Shown one piece after another: positions 24,142-32,176 of a stretch of 49,528 nucleotides of DNA. Below the pieces are notes generated by a model. That model ran no database searches. It was not told the origin of the DNA and saw only the letters and a program-made list of their open reading frames with translations. The DNA comes from an uncultured Bacteroides sp. (GTDB lineage Bacteria; Bacteroidota; Bacteroidia; Bacteroidales; UBA932). The translations under genes and the position numbers were made by a program. Each line of letters starts with the position of its first letter. Positions within the stretch are counted from its first letter, which is position 1. The stretch covers positions 1-49,528 of the forward strand of contig UREV01000018.1 in NCBI GenBank assembly GCA_900546925.1, written 5' to 3'.

Positions 24142-24750
24142 ATGAAAGGCAGTTTGATTATAGTCGGTTTTTTTATTCTCGGTATCATCTCCGGGCTTTC
24201 AGGTGTTGTTCCCGGTAGTATCGTGGAGGGCAATCTCACGTTTTACGCTCTGTGTGCACTGCTGCTTTTCGTGGGCATCGGTATCGGCAGTGATCGGGAG
24301 ATCCTCAAGAAGTTCAAATCGCTGGATTTGAGGATGGCTTTGCTTCCACTCGGCACTATGGCGGGCACTTTCGCCGGTTCTCTTCTGGCAGCGTCGGTTC
24401 TTTCCGGCAGGTCCGGACTGGATTGTCTTGCAGTGGGTTCGGGCTTCGGTTATTATTCTTTGTCAAGTATTTTCATTACGGAGTACAAGGGTGCGGAGCT
24501 TGGTACCATTGCATTGCTGGCCAATATTATACGTGAGATGATAACTTTGCTTTTGTCGCCGTTCCTCGTGAAGGTTTCAGGTCCGTTGTCGCCGATAGCG
24601 GCCGGCGGCGTGACGTCGATGGACACCACTCTGCCGATCATCATGTCAGCTTCCGGTGAACAGTATTCCGTAGTCTCCATCTTCCACGGTTTTGTCCTCG
24701 AATTCTCGATTCCGTTCATCGTCACTTTCTGGTGCACCCTCGGGGTATAG
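24142..24750 (+). CDS. LysO-type exporter, C-terminal part
   Basis: This 202-residue membrane protein with about five to six helices matches the C-terminal two thirds of LysO. It has LLLFVGIGIGSDREIL, LLPLGTMAGTFAGSLLAASVL, the pore-like GSGFGYYSLSSIFITE, and ANIIREMITLLLSPFL, then GGVTSMDTTLPIIMSASG and IFHGFVLEFSIPFIV. It follows the N-terminal half by 3 nt and ends at a bidirectional terminator. Together with the 23869 gene it should export L-lysine or a toxic analogue; this is inference from the family. Confidence 0.85.
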   Translation: MKGSLIIVGFFILGIISGLSGVVPGSIVEGNLTFYALCALLLFVGIGIGSDREILKKFKSLDLRMALLPLGTMAGTFAGSLLAASVLSGRSGLDCLAVGSGFGYYSLSSIFITEYKGAELGTIALLANIIREMITLLLSPFLVKVSGPLSPIAAGGVTSMDTTLPIIMSASGEQYSVVSIFHGFVLEFSIPFIVTFWCTLGV

Positions 24751-24775
24751 AGTCACGTCAGGACGCGCATAAGAT

Positions 24776-24821
24776 GAAAATTACCGCCTCGGATGACAAT
24801 ACATCTGAGGCGGTAATTTTT
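24776..24821. terminator. Bidirectional terminator between lysO and dsbD
   Basis: AAAATTACCGCCTCGGATG pairs with CATCTGAGGCGGTAATTTTT around ACAATA (two mismatches). It has A-runs on one side and T-runs on the other, so it can serve both convergent genes. A degenerate copy lies at 21491-21530. Confidence 0.85.
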
Positions 24822-24996
24822 ACGGAAAAACGGTGACAAAAAACGCGGTTTTTTACCCCGTTTATTTCAAAAAGGGGGAGAGTTACTTTGCTCACGCCGA
24901 GTATTACTTAAGTCCTGATTTAAGGAACTCGACGAAGCCGTCGATGTCGAGATTGTAACCTCTGATAGGCGTAATCTGATTACCCTGAGGGTCCAG
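24777..24996 (-). repeat. Second arm of the inverted repeat (intact dsbD end and terminator)
   Basis: It is the partner of 21090-21533 and covers the last 30 codons of dsbD (24904-24996) and its downstream region. The two arms face each other across about 3.2 kb holding the OMP, GSCFA and LysO genes. Confidence 0.8.
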
Positions 24997-26823
24997 GATG
25001 ACGTAATTAGGCTGGGCACTTACGTCGAATCTCTCGCGTACATAATAAGCATTCACCCTGCCGCGATCCTTCAAAACCTTGCCGTTCTTAGTCGTAACCC
25101 ACTCTGATTCAGGAAGCTTTTCCTTGTCGTCAGTGTAGAGAACAGCGATTACGAACTCATCCCTGAGCAACTGGAGAACCTGAGGATCGCTCCATACTCT
25201 CTGCTCCATTTCACGGCAATTCACGCAGGCAAGACCGGAAATATCCACGAAAACAGGCTTGCCTACCTTCTTCGCCTCTACCAATGCCTCATCGATTGAA
25301 AGATAACCGGTAAGACCAAGCGGAAGCTTGTGCAGCCCTGTCTCACCTGCATTGACATCAGACAAACTCTGAACCGGCATTGACCCGTCCTCCTTGCTCC
25401 AAATTACGAAATCCTGGGTCTCGATCGGAGGCAAATAGCCGGAGAGAGCCTTCAGCGGCGCACCGAACATTCCCGGGATCATATAGACTACGAAAGTGAA
25501 GTCGACAATCACGAGGAAAAGTCTGAAAACACCGATATGCTTGACTTCGCTGTCGGCCTCGAAACGAATCTTGCCAAGGAGATAAAGTCCTAACAATGTG
25601 AATACTACGATCCAAATTCCGAGGTAAATCTCTCTGTCGAGAAGACCCCAGTGATAAGTCTGGTCTGCCACGCTGAGGAACTTGAATCCGAGAGCCACCT
25701 CTATGAATCCGAGCACGACTTTCACAGAGTTCAGCCAACTTCCGCTCTTGAGCTTCTTGAGCAGTGAAGGGAACATCGCGAAAATGGTGAAAGGCAATGC
25801 GAATGCTATAGAGAATGCCAACATGGTTACCATAGGGGTCCAGAATTCGCCCTGTGTGGACTTGATGAGGACGGAACCTACGATAGGACCTGTGCAGGAG
25901 AATGATACGAGCACGAGGGTGAGCGCCATGAAAAAGATACCGGCGAGACCGCCTTTGTCTGAATTCTGGTCACTCTTGTTGACCAATGATGAAGGAAGTG
26001 TTATCTCGAACGCTCCGAAGAAAGAAGCCGCGAATATCATGAATACGATGAAGAAGATGATATTCGGGAGCCAATGTGTTGCAAGCCAGTTGAATATGTC
26101 AGCTGTAACAGTCTCTCCTCCGAAGATGTAGGTGATACCGATGATAGCTGAAATAGGAACTGTATAGAGCAATACTATGAACAATCCGTACATAAATGCC
26201 TTGAATCTTCCCGCTGCCGGTGTGGATGAACCTTTCATGAAGAATGAAATCGTCATCGGAATCATAGGGAATACACAAGGTGTCAGAAGCATGGCGAATC
26301 CCCAGAGTATAGCTTCGAGAATGAGTCCCCAAAGAGAACCTGAACTCTGGCTGCTGTCTGCAGGTGCTACTGTCGCTTCCTTTGCCTCAATCGGAATGCT
26401 GAAATTAAGGTACTCAGGAGATGCGCAGAACTGGTCGTTGCAGCTTCTCCATGCGATTTCACCCTTGAGACTGTCTGCTTCGGCAGTGATACGTATCTTC
26501 TGTCCGATACGGATTCTGTCGAAATAAACATGCTCCCCGTCGAGTTCTTTGGAAGGAAGAATTTCATAGAGTCCACCTTCCAGTGTATATCCCTTAGGAT
26601 CAGTGAAAGTGACTTCGGTAGGGGTCAACTCATGGTCGACACTGTAAGTATGCCATCCTTGAGCGATAGTGCCGTCGAAGATGATTTCGCAAAGTCCATT
26701 CTCGGTTTTGCCCTGAGAAACTTTCCAAGTTACAGTCTCTTCCGGTGCCTGTCCCCAAACGCACACCGCACCCCATATTAGGAGTGCGAGTGCAGATGCC
26801 AATTTTTTAAGTATAGGCTTCAT
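24904..26823 (-). CDS. dsbD: Thiol:disulfide interchange protein DsbD
   Basis: DsbD carries electrons from cytoplasmic thioredoxin across the inner membrane to periplasmic thiol reductases. A signal peptide (1-24) is followed by an N-terminal periplasmic domain with Cys128 and Cys133 in SCNDQFC. A membrane domain (about 165-460) contains the redox pair Cys183 in LTPCVFPMIP and Cys310 in SCTGP. A C-terminal thioredoxin domain has the motif CVNC (533-536). All three functional cysteine pairs are present, and 639 residues is normal for the Bacteroidetes form. The gene starts 11 nt after the RNase Y stop codon, so it may be in that transcript. Its last 93 bp are duplicated in inverted orientation at 21090. 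Confidence 0.96.
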   Translation of the reverse strand: MKPILKKLASALALLIWGAVCVWGQAPEETVTWKVSQGKTENGLCEIIFDGTIAQGWHTYSVDHELTPTEVTFTDPKGYTLEGGLYEILPSKELDGEHVYFDRIRIGQKIRITAEADSLKGEIAWRSCNDQFCASPEYLNFSIPIEAKEATVAPADSSQSSGSLWGLILEAILWGFAMLLTPCVFPMIPMTISFFMKGSSTPAAGRFKAFMYGLFIVLLYTVPISAIIGITYIFGGETVTADIFNWLATHWLPNIIFFIVFMIFAASFFGAFEITLPSSLVNKSDQNSDKGGLAGIFFMALTLVLVSFSCTGPIVGSVLIKSTQGEFWTPMVTMLAFSIAFALPFTIFAMFPSLLKKLKSGSWLNSVKVVLGFIEVALGFKFLSVADQTYHWGLLDREIYLGIWIVVFTLLGLYLLGKIRFEADSEVKHIGVFRLFLVIVDFTFVVYMIPGMFGAPLKALSGYLPPIETQDFVIWSKEDGSMPVQSLSDVNAGETGLHKLPLGLTGYLSIDEALVEAKKVGKPVFVDISGLACVNCREMEQRVWSDPQVLQLLRDEFVIAVLYTDDKEKLPESEWVTTKNGKVLKDRGRVNAYYVRERFDVSAQPNYVILDPQGNQITPIRGYNLDIDGFVEFLKSGLK

Positions 26824-26834
26824 TTCGTTATTAG

Positions 26835-28376
26835 TTATTTAGCGTATGCTACTGATCTGGTTTCACGAATAACTGTAATCTTAACCTGTCCAGGATAAGT
26901 CATTTCATTCTGAATCTTCAGAGCGATATCAGCAGAAAGTTTTGCTGCCTGATCGTCGCTGACCTCCTCGGCTCCGACTATTACACGCAACTCGCGGCCT
27001 GCCTGGATAGCATAGCTCTTGGTAACTCCCGGATATGCGGCAGCGAGATCTTCCATACCTTTCAGACGCTTGATGTAAGACTCGATAACCTCACGGCGTG
27101 CACCAGGACGCGCTCCTGAAATAGCGTCACCGACCATAACAATAGGGGAGATGAGCGATGTCATTTCAGTCTCCTCGTGGTGAGCGCCGACAGCGTTGCA
27201 AATCTCAGGTCTCTCTTTATACTGCTCGGCGAGTTTCATACCGAGAAGTGCATGTGGAAGTTCCGGATCGTCCTCTGAAACTTTTCCGATATCGTGGAGA
27301 AGTCCGGCTCTCTTCGCGGTCTTAGGATTGAGTCCAAGTTCTGAAGCCATTATCGCACAGATGTTTGCAACCTCGCGAGAGTGCTGGAGAAGGTTCTGTC
27401 CATAAGAAGAACGATATTTCATTCGTCCGATGAGTTTCACGAGCTCGATATTCATACCGTGAATGCCGAGGTCAATGCAGGTACGCTTACCGGTTTCCAG
27501 AATCTCGTCTTCGAGCTGTTTCTGAACTTTCGCCACGACCTCCTCGATTCTGGCCGGATGAATACGTCCGTCCACAACGAGCTGGTGAAGTGCAAGTCTT
27601 GCGACCTCTCTTCTGACAGGATCGAATGCGGAAAGAAGAATAGCATCAGGAGTGTCATCCACTACGATTTCAACTCCGGTAGCAGCCTCGAGCGCTCTGA
27701 TGTTACGTCCCTCACGTCCGATGATACGACCCTTGATTTCGTCGTTCTCGATAGGGAAGGTAGTAACCGCATTTTCGATGGCAGTCTCTGTGGCTGTTCT
27801 CTGTATAGTGGTGATTACTATTCTCTTAGCCTCTTTAGCTGCGTTAAGTCTGGCATCATCCATAGTGTCGTTGATGTATGCCTGAGCCTCGCTTCTCGCC
27901 TCAGCTTTCATGTTCTCCACGAGCATGTTCTTGGCCTCCTGTGCAGTCATGCCCGCGATGTTCTCGATCTGCTTGTTCGCCTCCTGCCTGAGAGCCTCGT
28001 ACTCCTCGACTTTCTTCTCCAGCGCATCTTTCTGAGACTGAAGGCTAGCCTTGGTATTGTCAATGTCTCTGAGGCGTTTCTGGAGTTCGTTGTTCTGCTG
28101 GTTGAGATAATTCTCTTTCTGCTTAAGTCTGTTTTCCATGTCTTTCAGCTGAGAATTTTTCTCATTTACCTGCTGTTCATGCTCACTCTTGAGCTGGAGG
28201 AATTTCTCTTTAGCCTGGAGAATCTTCTCTTTCTTGATATTCTCCGCCTCAAGTTCTGCTTTCTCGATGATGTCCTCCTTGCGGCCTTTGAGGATAGCCC
28301 TGTGAACCGCTATGTAGACACCGATAGCAACTGCTGCTGCTATCGCTGCGACTCCGATCAAAATCAAAATGTTCAT
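26835..28376 (-). CDS. rny: Ribonuclease Y
   Basis: RNase Y is a membrane-anchored endoribonuclease that starts mRNA decay. It has one N-terminal membrane helix (about 3-25), a long charged coiled coil (about 30-200), a KH RNA-binding domain with GRIIGREGRNIRALE (216-230), and an HD phosphohydrolase domain with the metal-binding HDIGK (His361, Asp362) and later GAHHEE. The 513 residues match the family length. It lies downstream of the 6S RNA candidate and upstream of dsbD. No clear -7 element is seen before it, so it may be expressed by readthrough or from a divergent promoter sequence. Confidence 0.97.
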   Translation of the reverse strand: MNILILIGVAAIAAAVAIGVYIAVHRAILKGRKEDIIEKAELEAENIKKEKILQAKEKFLQLKSEHEQQVNEKNSQLKDMENRLKQKENYLNQQNNELQKRLRDIDNTKASLQSQKDALEKKVEEYEALRQEANKQIENIAGMTAQEAKNMLVENMKAEARSEAQAYINDTMDDARLNAAKEAKRIVITTIQRTATETAIENAVTTFPIENDEIKGRIIGREGRNIRALEAATGVEIVVDDTPDAILLSAFDPVRREVARLALHQLVVDGRIHPARIEEVVAKVQKQLEDEILETGKRTCIDLGIHGMNIELVKLIGRMKYRSSYGQNLLQHSREVANICAIMASELGLNPKTAKRAGLLHDIGKVSEDDPELPHALLGMKLAEQYKERPEICNAVGAHHEETEMTSLISPIVMVGDAISGARPGARREVIESYIKRLKGMEDLAAAYPGVTKSYAIQAGRELRVIVGAEEVSDDQAAKLSADIALKIQNEMTYPGQVKITVIRETRSVAYAK

Positions 28377-28403
28377 ATATAGTTTATGTTTTGTTTGTAC
28401 ACA

Positions 28404-28447
28404 TAAAAAAATACCGCAAGACCTCCGTCTCCGGAAGCCTTGCGGTT
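28404..28447 (-). terminator. Terminator of the RNA downstream of zapA
   Basis: On the minus strand, ACCGCAAGGCTTCCG pairs with CGGAGGTCTTGCGGT, followed by ATTTTTTT. It lies about 170 nt after the zapA stop codon, so something transcribed but untranslated ends here. Confidence 0.85.
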
Positions 28448-28617
28448 ATATCTGGATGGAAAGCCGTCAGCCTGTCGTCAGAAAATCTTAAATGAATAAG
28501 ATTTGAGCTCCGTGCCGGTTCAGTAATCCTACGTTCCGCGTCGACGGAATCCCACTTAGGTACTTAGGCCTGCGCATCCCCGGCTCGAGAACACTCGATT
28601 CCGTAGAACGTGTTGTT
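28404..28617 (-). ncRNA. ssrS: Probable 6S RNA (Bacteroidales-1 type)
   Basis: 6S RNA binds housekeeping RNA polymerase by mimicking an open promoter. The 170 nt between the zapA stop codon and a strong terminator hold no reading frame. They can fold into a long rod: ACGTTC near the 5' side pairs with GAACGT, CGGAATC pairs with GATTCCG, and unpaired parts lie in the centre. The order zapA then 6S RNA is conserved in many bacteria. Further pairings (AAATCTTATTCATTTAAGATTTT) lie before the terminator. Exact ends are not determined. A different structured RNA or a long zapA 3' UTR is possible. Confidence 0.6.
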
Positions 28618-28618
28618 T

Positions 28619-28927
28619 TCAGCGAGTTTTGGCCAACGGTTGTCCATCAATATTTTCAAGATATCTATCTGTCTGGTTCTCAAGTGTTTCAATATCCTTC
28701 ATCAGAGCATCTAACTTCTTTTTTGCAGTAATTCCTCCAATACTTTCGTTTAATGCCACGAATGACAATATCTCTGTGAGGTCCTTTCCCGGAAACTTGT
28801 CAGTATACAACGACAACATCTTGTTCACTGACGCCGCCGCAAGTCTGTAAATTTCCTCCTGCTCAGGGGAATTCGCGGTCATGGCGTACTTCTTCTCACC
28901 GATGCGTATCGTAATTTTCTGCTCCAT
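28619..28927 (-). CDS. zapA: Cell division protein ZapA
   Basis: ZapA binds FtsZ and bundles its filaments at the division ring. The 102-residue protein begins with the small globular head KITIRIGEKKYAMTANSPEQEEIYRLAAASVNKML. A helix follows (ILSFVALNESIGG), then a C-terminal coiled coil (KKKLDALMKDIETLENQTDRYLENI). It starts 2 nt after the upstream coiled-coil gene, in the order coiled coil, zapA, 6S RNA. Confidence 0.93.
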   Translation of the reverse strand: MEQKITIRIGEKKYAMTANSPEQEEIYRLAAASVNKMLSLYTDKFPGKDLTEILSFVALNESIGGITAKKKLDALMKDIETLENQTDRYLENIDGQPLAKTR

Positions 28928-28929
28928 AA

Positions 28930-29202
28930 TTAATTATCCAGCAATGAGATGCACTTGTCTATCTCGCGTATCATCCGCTCTATCATCTCCTTGGCTGCGG
29001 GATCGTTACCTGCGTCCGTCGTAAATGCTCCTTTCAATTTCAAGTTATCCACTTGTCTCTCCAGATCCGCAATATGCTTCCTGCATGAATCAAGTTCGGC
29101 TTCCTTCTCTTCGAGTGCAGCGGCCAGCTCTATTTTCTGCTGCCTTTCGCCTTCATATAGGGCAATCAACTTTTCTATATTCTTTTTTACATCCGATAGC
29201 AT
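28930..29202 (-). CDS. Small coiled-coil protein, possible ZapB-like partner
   Basis: This 90-residue protein is almost entirely a predicted coiled coil (KNIEKLIALYEGERQQKIEL, then EKEAELDSCRKHIADLERQVDNLKLK). It has a short flexible middle (GAFTTDAGNDPAAK) and a final amphipathic helix. It is the first gene of the zapA transcript, 2 nt before zapA. Size, structure and position suggest a division-ring partner of ZapA, analogous to ZapB of Proteobacteria, but sequence homology is not evident. Confidence 0.8.
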   Translation of the reverse strand: MLSDVKKNIEKLIALYEGERQQKIELAAALEEKEAELDSCRKHIADLERQVDNLKLKGAFTTDAGNDPAAKEMIERMIREIDKCISLLDN

Positions 29203-29275
29203 GTGGTTGCCTGGTTAATTCATACTTTGCAAACGCTTATTGGCGATTATTTTTCGTTTTCTGCGCTTACGTATG

Positions 29276-29308
29276 CAAATTTAGAAAAAATACTTAATAA
29301 TAACCAAG
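29276..29308 (-). promoter_or_regulatory. Promoter of the zapA operon
   Basis: On the minus strand, CTTG (29305-29308), a 21-nt spacer and TAAATTTG (29276-29283) fit the Bacteroidetes consensus. The inferred leader before the ATG at 29202 is about 65 nt. Confidence 0.7.
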
Positions 29309-29336
29309 TAATCAGAATAGTTTTTTATAAAAAGAA

Positions 29337-29366
29337 AAAAAGATGGCTCGAATGAGTCATCTTTTT
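29337..29366 (-). terminator. Terminator of tRNA-Glu
   Basis: AAAAAGATGGCTC pairs with GAGTCATCTTTTT around GAAT. It is a symmetric hairpin 9 nt beyond the tRNA 3' end and could also act on the other strand. Confidence 0.85.
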
Positions 29367-29374
29367 GAACTTCG

Positions 29375-29446
29375 TACTGGGTACGGGAATCGAACCCATA
29401 TTGCAAGATTGAGAATCTTGAGTACTAACCGTTATACGAACCCAGC
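29375..29446 (-). tRNA. tRNA-Glu, anticodon CTC
   Basis: On the minus strand a 72-nt cloverleaf begins GCTGGGT and ends ACCCAGT plus discriminator A. The anticodon stem CAAGA/TCTTG encloses TTCTCAA, giving anticodon CTC for GAG codons. The T arm has GGGTTCGATTCCC. The CCA end is not encoded. It is a single gene with its own promoter and terminator. Confidence 0.93.
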
Positions 29447-29504
29447 ATGTATTTTTTCCGTCCCGAAAACCTGAATTTTCATCGGTTGTTTTCGTTTGGG
29501 ATTG

Positions 29505-29535
29505 CAAAGGTAGATATTTTTTCTTTAACTCCAAA
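29505..29535 (-). promoter_or_regulatory. Promoter of tRNA-Glu
   Basis: On the minus strand, TTTG (29532-29535), a 19-nt spacer and TACCTTTG (29505-29512) lie about 60 nt upstream of the mature tRNA. Confidence 0.75.
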
Positions 29536-29570
29536 CTTTTCGGGAAAAATTTTTCGATTTTTTTGTAATC

Positions 29571-29939
29571 TTATTTCAAGAATACAAAGAAAACCGCCAG
29601 CAGGAGGCAGAAAAACGCTGCCAAATGGTTCCATTGCAGAGGCTGTCCCTTGAAGAGCAAGGTTACTATCAATGTGAATACGGTGAGTGATATGGCTTCT
29701 TGTATCACCTTGAGCTGCATGAGGTTAAATGGCCCTCCGTTGCCGTCGAATCCGATTCTGTTTGCCGGTACCTGGGCACAATATTCGAAGAAAGCGAGGC
29801 CCCATGAGAAAAGGATTACCAGAATCAGCGGCCAACTGCCCGAAATTTTCATCTCCTGGAGCTTGAGATGTCCATACCAGGCGAATGTCATGAAAATATT
29901 TGATGTAATCAAAAGAAGAATCGTCCAAACTGCTTTCAT
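29571..29939 (-). CDS. DMT-superfamily DUF486 membrane protein
   Basis: This 122-residue inner-membrane protein has four helices: VWTILLLITSNIFMTFAWYGHL, WPLILVILFSWGLAFFEYCAQV, LKVIQEAISLTVFTLIVTLLF and LAAFFCLLLAVFFVFL. It contains FEYCAQVPANRIGFDGNGGPFNLMQLK, typical of DUF486, a drug/metabolite-transporter-like family of about 110-120 residues. The substrate is unknown. It is divergent from the GDSL hydrolase gene; a -7 element (TACCTTTG, minus strand, 29960-29967) lies just upstream. Confidence 0.9.
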   Translation of the reverse strand: MKAVWTILLLITSNIFMTFAWYGHLKLQEMKISGSWPLILVILFSWGLAFFEYCAQVPANRIGFDGNGGPFNLMQLKVIQEAISLTVFTLIVTLLFKGQPLQWNHLAAFFCLLLAVFFVFLK

Positions 29940-29974
29940 ATAATATATTTTTCGGCCGGCAAAGGTAGTTAAAA

Positions 29975-30006
29975 TTTGGCTTTTATGTAATAAAAAACTA
30001 AATTTG
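29975..30006 (+). promoter_or_regulatory. Promoter of the GDSL-glmM operon
   Basis: TTTG (29975-29978), a 20-nt spacer and TAAATTTG (29999-30006) match exactly. The ATG at 30030 lies 23 nt downstream. Confidence 0.8.
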
Positions 30007-30029
30007 AAGATGTTTAAAAGGTTCGGACT

Positions 30030-30704
30030 ATGATGAGAATAAAAAAGTTATTCGTGGCGGCGCTGCTTCTGGTCGCCCCACTCGCATTGACAGCGCAAGA
30101 AAATACCGATTGGGCAAATACCAGCAAGTATGTTCAGGCCAATGCCGAAGTGACGGTGCGTCCGCGCGCGGTTCTTTTCGGAGATTCCATCACTGAAGGC
30201 TGGGCGAAAAAAGACCCTGACTTCTTTACGGCTAATAATTATATAGGTCGCGGAATCAGCGGACAGACTACTTCCCAGATTCTTGTCAGAATGCAGCAGG
30301 ATGTGGTTTCTCTCCGTCCTAAATATGTCGTAATCCTCTGTGGAATAAATGATATAGCTCAGAATCCTGGACATGCTGTGAATATAGAGGCAGCCGTCGC
30401 ATCCATAAAATCCATGTGCGATATCGCCAAGGCCCACAAAATCAAGCCGGTGCTCTGTACATTGCTCCCTTCATATAAAATACGTTGGCGCAAGTATCTT
30501 GGCAATGTCTTGGGCCAGGTGCAGGAATTCAACAGGCAACTGAAAGATTATGCACGCAGTAACCATATAAAACTTGTAGATTATTACGCTGCCTTCGCGG
30601 ATGACAAGGGGCGTATGCCGGAAAAATATTCTTCGGATACCGTGCATCCTAATTTAGATGGTTATAAACTGATGGAGGAGTGCATTCTCCCAGTTTTGAA
30701 ATAA
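30030..30704 (+). CDS. Secreted SGNH/GDSL-type esterase
   Basis: This 224-residue exported hydrolase has a signal peptide (about 1-22, ending ALTAQ). Block I is FGDSIT with nucleophile Ser53, block II is GRGISGQTT, block III is GIND with Asn107, and block V is DTVHPNLDGY with Asp203 and His206. All four catalytic and oxyanion residues are present. The pattern is close to platelet-activating-factor acetylhydrolase-like and sialate or sugar O-acetylesterases, so deacetylation of a carbohydrate is a reasonable guess. It has its own promoter and is followed by glmM after 38 nt, possibly in one transcript. Confidence 0.9.
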   Translation: MMRIKKLFVAALLLVAPLALTAQENTDWANTSKYVQANAEVTVRPRAVLFGDSITEGWAKKDPDFFTANNYIGRGISGQTTSQILVRMQQDVVSLRPKYVVILCGINDIAQNPGHAVNIEAAVASIKSMCDIAKAHKIKPVLCTLLPSYKIRWRKYLGNVLGQVQEFNRQLKDYARSNHIKLVDYYAAFADDKGRMPEKYSSDTVHPNLDGYKLMEECILPVLK

Positions 30705-30742
30705 TAAGACATAAACATCGATAAAAATAAAACATTGATATA

Positions 30743-32167
30743 ATGACACTTATAAAATCGATTTCTGGAATTAGGGGTACTATCGGCGGCCAGCCGGGAA
30801 ATGCGTTGACCCCAGTAGATATAGTGAAATTCACATACGCGTATTGCACGAAACTGCGCGAGCGCCGTCCTAAGGCTTCGGGCGAGCGATATACGGTCGT
30901 GGTCGGCAAGGATGCGCGAATCTCGGGCGAGATGGTGGAGAATGTGGTGTGCGGAACCCTCGTGGCATGCGGTGTGGACGTAATCCGTGCCGGTTTTGCT
31001 TCGACTCCGACTACTGAAATGGCGGTCATCCTTTCCGGTGCTGACGGAGGATTGATTCTTACGGCGTCACATAATCCTCGTCAGTGGAACGCGTTGAAAC
31101 TCTTAAATGAAAAAGGTGAGTTCCTGTCTGCTGCTGAGGGGCAGGCCGTTTTGGATTGCGCAGAGTCAGGGGATTTCGATTTCAGTGATGTGGACCATCT
31201 CGGAACTATTGTGGATGAGGACTTTACGGATAAACACCTGGACAAGGTGCTGGAACTTCCTTATGTAGATGTGGAGGCTGTGAAAGCTGCTCATTTCACC
31301 GTGGTGCTCGACGCTATTAATTCTGTGGGCGGAATCATCATGCCGCGTCTGCTTAAACGTTTGGGTGTCAAGTGTATAGAACTTAACTGCGATCCTACTG
31401 GCGATTTTGCTCATAACCCTGAACCTCTTCCGAAAAATCTCATTGACCTTAGCGAAACAGTGGTAAGGGAGCATGCGGACCTCGGAATTTCGGTGGATCC
31501 GGATGTCGACAGACTTGCGTTCATTTGCGAGAACGGCGAGCCTTTCGTGGAGGAGTATACCCTCGTAAGCGTCGCCGATTATGTCCTTTCGAGAGCTAAG
31601 GCTGATGGCGTGAAGAACCTTGTTACCGTGTCTAACCTCTCTTCTTCCAGGGCGTTGCGTGATGTGACCGAAAGCTACGGCGGCACCTATTTCGCTTCCG
31701 CGGTGGGTGAGGTCAATGCTACCACTCTCATGCATGAGAAGGGTGCGATTATCGGTGGAGAAGGTAACGGAGGAGTAATCTATCCTGCTATCCATAGCGG
31801 ACGTGATGCCATGGTCGGCGTAGCTTTGTTCCTGTCTAATCTGGCTCACAAGAAGATGACGGTTTCTGAACTTAAGAAGACTTATCCGGAGTATCATATC
31901 GCCAAGAATAAGATCGAACTGTCGGACAAAGGGCTGATAGACAAGATTTTGTCTGAGCTGAAAGTGATTTATGCACATGAAAATGTGAACGATATCGATG
32001 GCGTGAAGATCAGTTTCGAGGATAAACGAGAGTGGGTACATCTCAGAAAGTCTAACACAGAGCCTATTATCCGTATTTATTCTGAGGCTCCGACTGAAGA
32101 AGAGGCTGTGAAACTGGGCGAAAAGGTTATTGCTGTCGCTGAAAAGATAATTTCTTCTGCAAAATAA
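30743..32167 (+). CDS. glmM: Phosphoglucosamine mutase
   Basis: GlmM converts glucosamine-6-phosphate to glucosamine-1-phosphate on the way to UDP-GlcNAc. The 474-residue protein has the four-domain alpha-D-phosphohexomutase layout. It begins SISGIRGTIGG, the catalytic phosphoserine is Ser109 in TASHNP (107-112), the metal loop is DPDVDRLAF (about 243-251), the sugar loop is GGEGNGG, and the phosphate-binding loop is RKSNTEPIIRIY near the end. The phosphomannomutase/phosphoglucomutase branch is similar, but GlmM is the usual annotation for this Bacteroidetes type. The NamZ-like gene follows after 9 nt, linking it to cell-wall sugar metabolism. Confidence 0.88.
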   Translation: MTLIKSISGIRGTIGGQPGNALTPVDIVKFTYAYCTKLRERRPKASGERYTVVVGKDARISGEMVENVVCGTLVACGVDVIRAGFASTPTTEMAVILSGADGGLILTASHNPRQWNALKLLNEKGEFLSAAEGQAVLDCAESGDFDFSDVDHLGTIVDEDFTDKHLDKVLELPYVDVEAVKAAHFTVVLDAINSVGGIIMPRLLKRLGVKCIELNCDPTGDFAHNPEPLPKNLIDLSETVVREHADLGISVDPDVDRLAFICENGEPFVEEYTLVSVADYVLSRAKADGVKNLVTVSNLSSSRALRDVTESYGGTYFASAVGEVNATTLMHEKGAIIGGEGNGGVIYPAIHSGRDAMVGVALFLSNLAHKKMTVSELKKTYPEYHIAKNKIELSDKGLIDKILSELKVIYAHENVNDIDGVKISFEDKREWVHLRKSNTEPIIRIYSEAPTEEEAVKLGEKVIAVAEKIISSAK

Positions 32168-32176
32168 GGGACGCTG

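Noticed and set aside
27381..28382. Plus-strand frame of 333 codons
   Set aside because: It is entirely antisense to RNase Y; the hydrophobic look comes from the complement of its coiled coil.
29375..29446. tRNA as the integration site of the recombinase at 33289
   Set aside because: They are nearly 4 kb apart with core genes in between, and no repeated tRNA 3' end is seen.
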